Assembly: GCA_023428365.1 (NCBI GenBank)
Contig: JAEYYQ010000464.1
Location: forward strand, 1 to 5,749
Direction: 5' to 3'
Source: Pseudomonadota bacterium
GTDB lineage: Bacteria > Pseudomonadota > Alphaproteobacteria > Rhizobiales > Hyphomicrobiaceae
DNA length: 5,749 nt
Shown here: piece after piece, positions 4,157 to 5,749 of the stretch
Layout: each line of letters begins with the position of its first letter
How positions within the stretch are numbered: position 1 is the first letter of the stretch
Made by a program: the position numbers and the translations under genes
Notes under the pieces: model-generated
What the model saw: the letters and a program-made list of their open reading frames with translations, nothing else
Told to the model about the DNA's origin: nothing
Database searches by the model: none

Positions 4157-4854
4157 TCACGGCAATCCGGCTTCACGAAGAAGCGCTTTGTTGATTGCCA
4201 CGCCCGCCTTTGCCCCTTCGGCTATCGCGACCGCGACCAGTAGGACATCTCTCGAAGCATCTCGGCAACGTAGACGCCGGGTACGCTGGTTTCCTCGGTG
4301 ACAGGGTCTATCGTCACGCCGCCCTTGCTATCGCGACTGCAGCCTAGCCTGGCGCTCAGATCCGATTTCTGCTGACATCCGGTGATAAAGAAAAGTGCTT
4401 CGCTGGCGATGGAGCTGCCATCGGCAAACTCAATATTCTCTAGATCCGGCCCCGTCCTGTCAGCGCAGCGATCGGCTGGGTGAAGACGGCAATGTGCTGC
4501 GACTGAAGCCGCAGCAGGGCTTCCGCGGGAAGGAGATCACCATCCGTACATGCGATAACACTCGGCGACCATTGCTTCATCACGACGGCAGCAAGGTGCC
4601 GGCCGCGATGTTCAAAGCCATCGCAATAGAGACAGTGGTGAACACTGTGGCCATAGAATTCTCGAATGCCAACCAGATCCGGCAAGTCGTCAGCCAACCC
4701 AGTTGCCAGCAGGATTTTCTGTGCGGTCCCCTTCTGTCCGGTCGTCGCAGCGAAAGCCGAACGATGGGCCGGGGACGGACACAATAGACGTCACCGTCGT
4801 CGACTGAAATCTGACGCTGCTGTAGGTTTTGAGCTCTCGTTGCCCCGGTTGCAA
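4157..4854 (-). pseudogene. Thioredoxin-reductase-like FAD/NAD(P) oxidoreductase, multiply frameshifted
   Basis: Minus-strand segments in successive frames read as one flavoprotein: RELKTYSSVRFQSTTVTSI (about 4840-4785), KILLATGLADDLPDLVGI, then REFYGHSVHHCLYCDGFEHR, VIACTDGDLLPAEALLRL, then NIEFADGSS...ALFFITG and VTEETSVPGVYVA, and finally AIAEGAKAGVAINKALLREA ending in TGA at 4157. The CLYC pair is at the place of the redox-active CxxC of thioredoxin reductases, and ATG.VD.LP.I.G and the VPGVYVAGD region are family landmarks. Frames break near 4775, near 4460 (about one base missing) and near 4269 (GCCGGAGAT reduced to GCCGAGAT). About 15 residues including the NADPH-binding glycine motif are missing after EHRGRHLAA (about 4595). 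The N-terminal FAD-binding motif is absent. It is non-functional as it stands. Confidence 0.8.
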
Positions 4855-4895
4855 TCACTCGGCAGCGACTTACTGCAATTCTTTGCGAGGCGGCA

Positions 4896-5291
4896 ATGCG
4901 TGAGCTCGGAGGACAAAACATACTGGTCGTTGAAGACGACGCTTTGGTCGCTTCGGATCTCGCCACTATATTGGCGGACCGCGGGGCCGTGGTGATGGTC
5001 GCCGCGTCTTCAAAAGAGGCTATAGCCATGATCGATCGTTGCGTGCCGGATGCAGCCTTCATCGATGTGTGTCTCAATGACGAAAACAGTGATCTCATCT
5101 GCCGCCGCCTATCGACATGGCTGATCCCGTTCGCATTCCACACCGGTTACGGAATTCATCCAGAATCCTGGCCGTTCGCACCTCTGATCGCAAAGCCGGC
5201 AACTTATAATCAAATCGTCTCTTGCGCACAGAGAATGTGTTTGTGGACGACGTGCGACAAACATATCAACACTACAACCCAAGTGGCCTAA
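4896..5291 (+). CDS. Single-domain response regulator (CheY-like receiver)
   Basis: A 131-residue protein that is one receiver domain: acidic pocket E13/D14/D15 in ILVVEDDALVA, phospho-acceptor D57 in AAFIDVCL, T83 in FAFHTGYG and K100 in LIAKPATYNQIV. All key residues are in place, so phosphorylation by a histidine kinase is plausible. There is no output domain; the last 20 residues (from CLWTTC) are an unrelated tail. Stand-alone receivers of this type are abundant in rhizobia and act by protein contact or as phosphate relays. The ATG at 4896 has GAGG 5 nt upstream. No kinase is present in the window. It is divergent from the decayed oxidoreductase and convergent with groEL. It is the only intact conserved gene between the relics and groEL. 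Confidence 0.88.
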   Translation: MRELGGQNILVVEDDALVASDLATILADRGAVVMVAASSKEAIAMIDRCVPDAAFIDVCLNDENSDLICRRLSTWLIPFAFHTGYGIHPESWPFAPLIAKPATYNQIVSCAQRMCLWTTCDKHINTTTQVA

Positions 5292-5446
5292 TTCAAGCGC
5301 GCCGCCCTTGCGATCGCTGCCAGCTGCCGGGGCAGCTCACCTCGAGGAGTTTCACGAGGATGCGCTGCATGCGCGATCGCCCACCAATGTTGCTTTGACG
5401 TCAAGTTCGAAGCGGATGGAGGTCGCTTCTGTTTTCCTCGCGAATT

Positions 5447-5471
5447 GAAGGGGGCCCGATGGGCCCCCTTC
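5447..5471 (-). terminator. Strong hairpin downstream of groEL
   Basis: A perfect 11-bp stem (arms 5447-5457 and 5461-5471, GAAGGGGGCCC / GGGCCCCCTTC) with a 3-nt loop lies 6 bases beyond the groEL stop codon. On the minus strand it is followed by AATT rather than a long T-run, so termination may be partly factor-dependent, or the hairpin may protect the mRNA 3' end. It could also serve the convergent receiver gene. Confidence 0.75.
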
Positions 5472-5477
5472 ACCTTA

Positions 5478-5749
5478 TCAGAAATCCATTCCAGCTCCCG
5501 TAATGGGCGGTTGACTTGAATTTCTCTTTGGCTTCTCAGCGATCATCGCTTCCGTTGTGATCAGCAAACTCGCGACCGAGGCGGCGTCCTGCAACGCGGT
5601 GCGCACGACCTTGGTCGGATCGATGATGCCCTTTCCAACCAGATCGACGTACGTGCCGGTCTGTGCGTCGTAACCCCAACTGTAGGAACCGTTCTCCAGC
5701 ACCTTGCCAACGATCACCGAACCATCGTCACCGGCGTTTTGCGCGATCT
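5478..5749 (-). CDS. groEL: Chaperonin GroEL, C-terminal part (runs off the window)
   Basis: The minus-strand frame enters from the right edge and reads [18 protein letters not shown], then [40 protein letters not shown] and [12 protein letters not shown], ending GAGMDF with TGA at 5478-5480. This is the C-terminal equatorial domain of the 60-kDa GroEL chaperonin, which folds cytosolic proteins in an ATP-driven double ring with GroES. About 89 of roughly 545 residues are visible, with no lesions. The usual Gly-Gly-Met repeat tail is replaced by a short [15 protein letters not shown] end. Rhizobia commonly carry several groEL copies, and a divergent tail may mark one of the accessory ones. GroES, if present, lies outside the window. 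Confidence 0.96.
   Translation of the reverse strand, partial: IAQNAGDDGSVIVGKVLENGSYSWGYDAQTGTYVDLVGKGIIDPTKVVRTALQDAASVASLLITTEAMIAEKPKRNSSQPPITGAGMDF

Noticed and set aside
4395..4787. 130-residue plus-strand ORF opposite the oxidoreductase pseudogene, and the 187-residue minus ORF 4580-5143
   Set aside because: The first is a shadow of recognisable flavoprotein segments; the second mostly overlaps the intact receiver gene antisense.
5322..5337. Hairpin AGCTGC/GCAGCT after the receiver gene as a terminator
   Set aside because: Only 6 bp with no T-run after it; too weak to call.
5310..5380. Two copies of GCGATCGC (5310-5317 and 5373-5380)
   Set aside because: An 8-bp palindrome occurring twice in a GC-rich genome is not enough to claim a functional site.

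Overview
The window looks like chromosomal DNA of a high-GC alphaproteobacterium, most likely in the Rhizobiales. Pointers are the PuuR-type XRE-cupin regulator, a GroEL C terminus close to rhizobial sequences, a YciE/YciF ferritin-like gene, a ClpP-like gene and a receiver gene. This placement is inferred from protein resemblance alone.

Layout. Positions 15-563 hold an intact XRE-cupin regulator, followed by a complete tRNA-Ser(UGA) at 710-799. The conventional gene content then stops. From about 800 to 2150 there is relic DNA: a gene-free stretch of visibly lower GC just after the tRNA; a minus-strand scrap resembling the C-terminal part of a phage terminase large subunit (1142-1264); a 151-bp element with IS21-type terminal repeats (1266-1416); the C-terminal part of an unknown protein (to 1618); a hairpin-rich stretch (1610-1860); and the C-terminal remnant of an SRAP (YedK/HMCES-like) gene (1860-2097). 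This fits an old integration beside the tRNA gene, now eroded.

Positions 2152-5291 are a mosaic of stress-type genes, several with frame lesions: a YciE/YciF (DUF892) ferritin-like gene missing one T near its start; a small CxxC (zinc-ribbon-like) protein A; a convergent ClpP-like gene split near its 5' end; a terminator; a tiny Q/R/E-rich ORF; a second CxxC protein B, paralogous to A; a convergent thioredoxin-reductase-like pseudogene with several frameshifts; and an intact single-domain response regulator. The right edge holds the C-terminal 89 codons of groEL on the minus strand, with a strong hairpin terminator.

Themes. Redox and iron handling, proteolysis, chaperonin and a receiver domain suggest a former stress-response neighbourhood. 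The least explained item is the pair of CxxC proteins A and B, each convergent with, and within a few bases of, an enzyme gene. Many genes carry one-base lesions. This is either real pseudogenisation or poor base calling, and read-level checking would separate the two. I see no CRISPR array, no intact transposase and no convincing complete new defence system.
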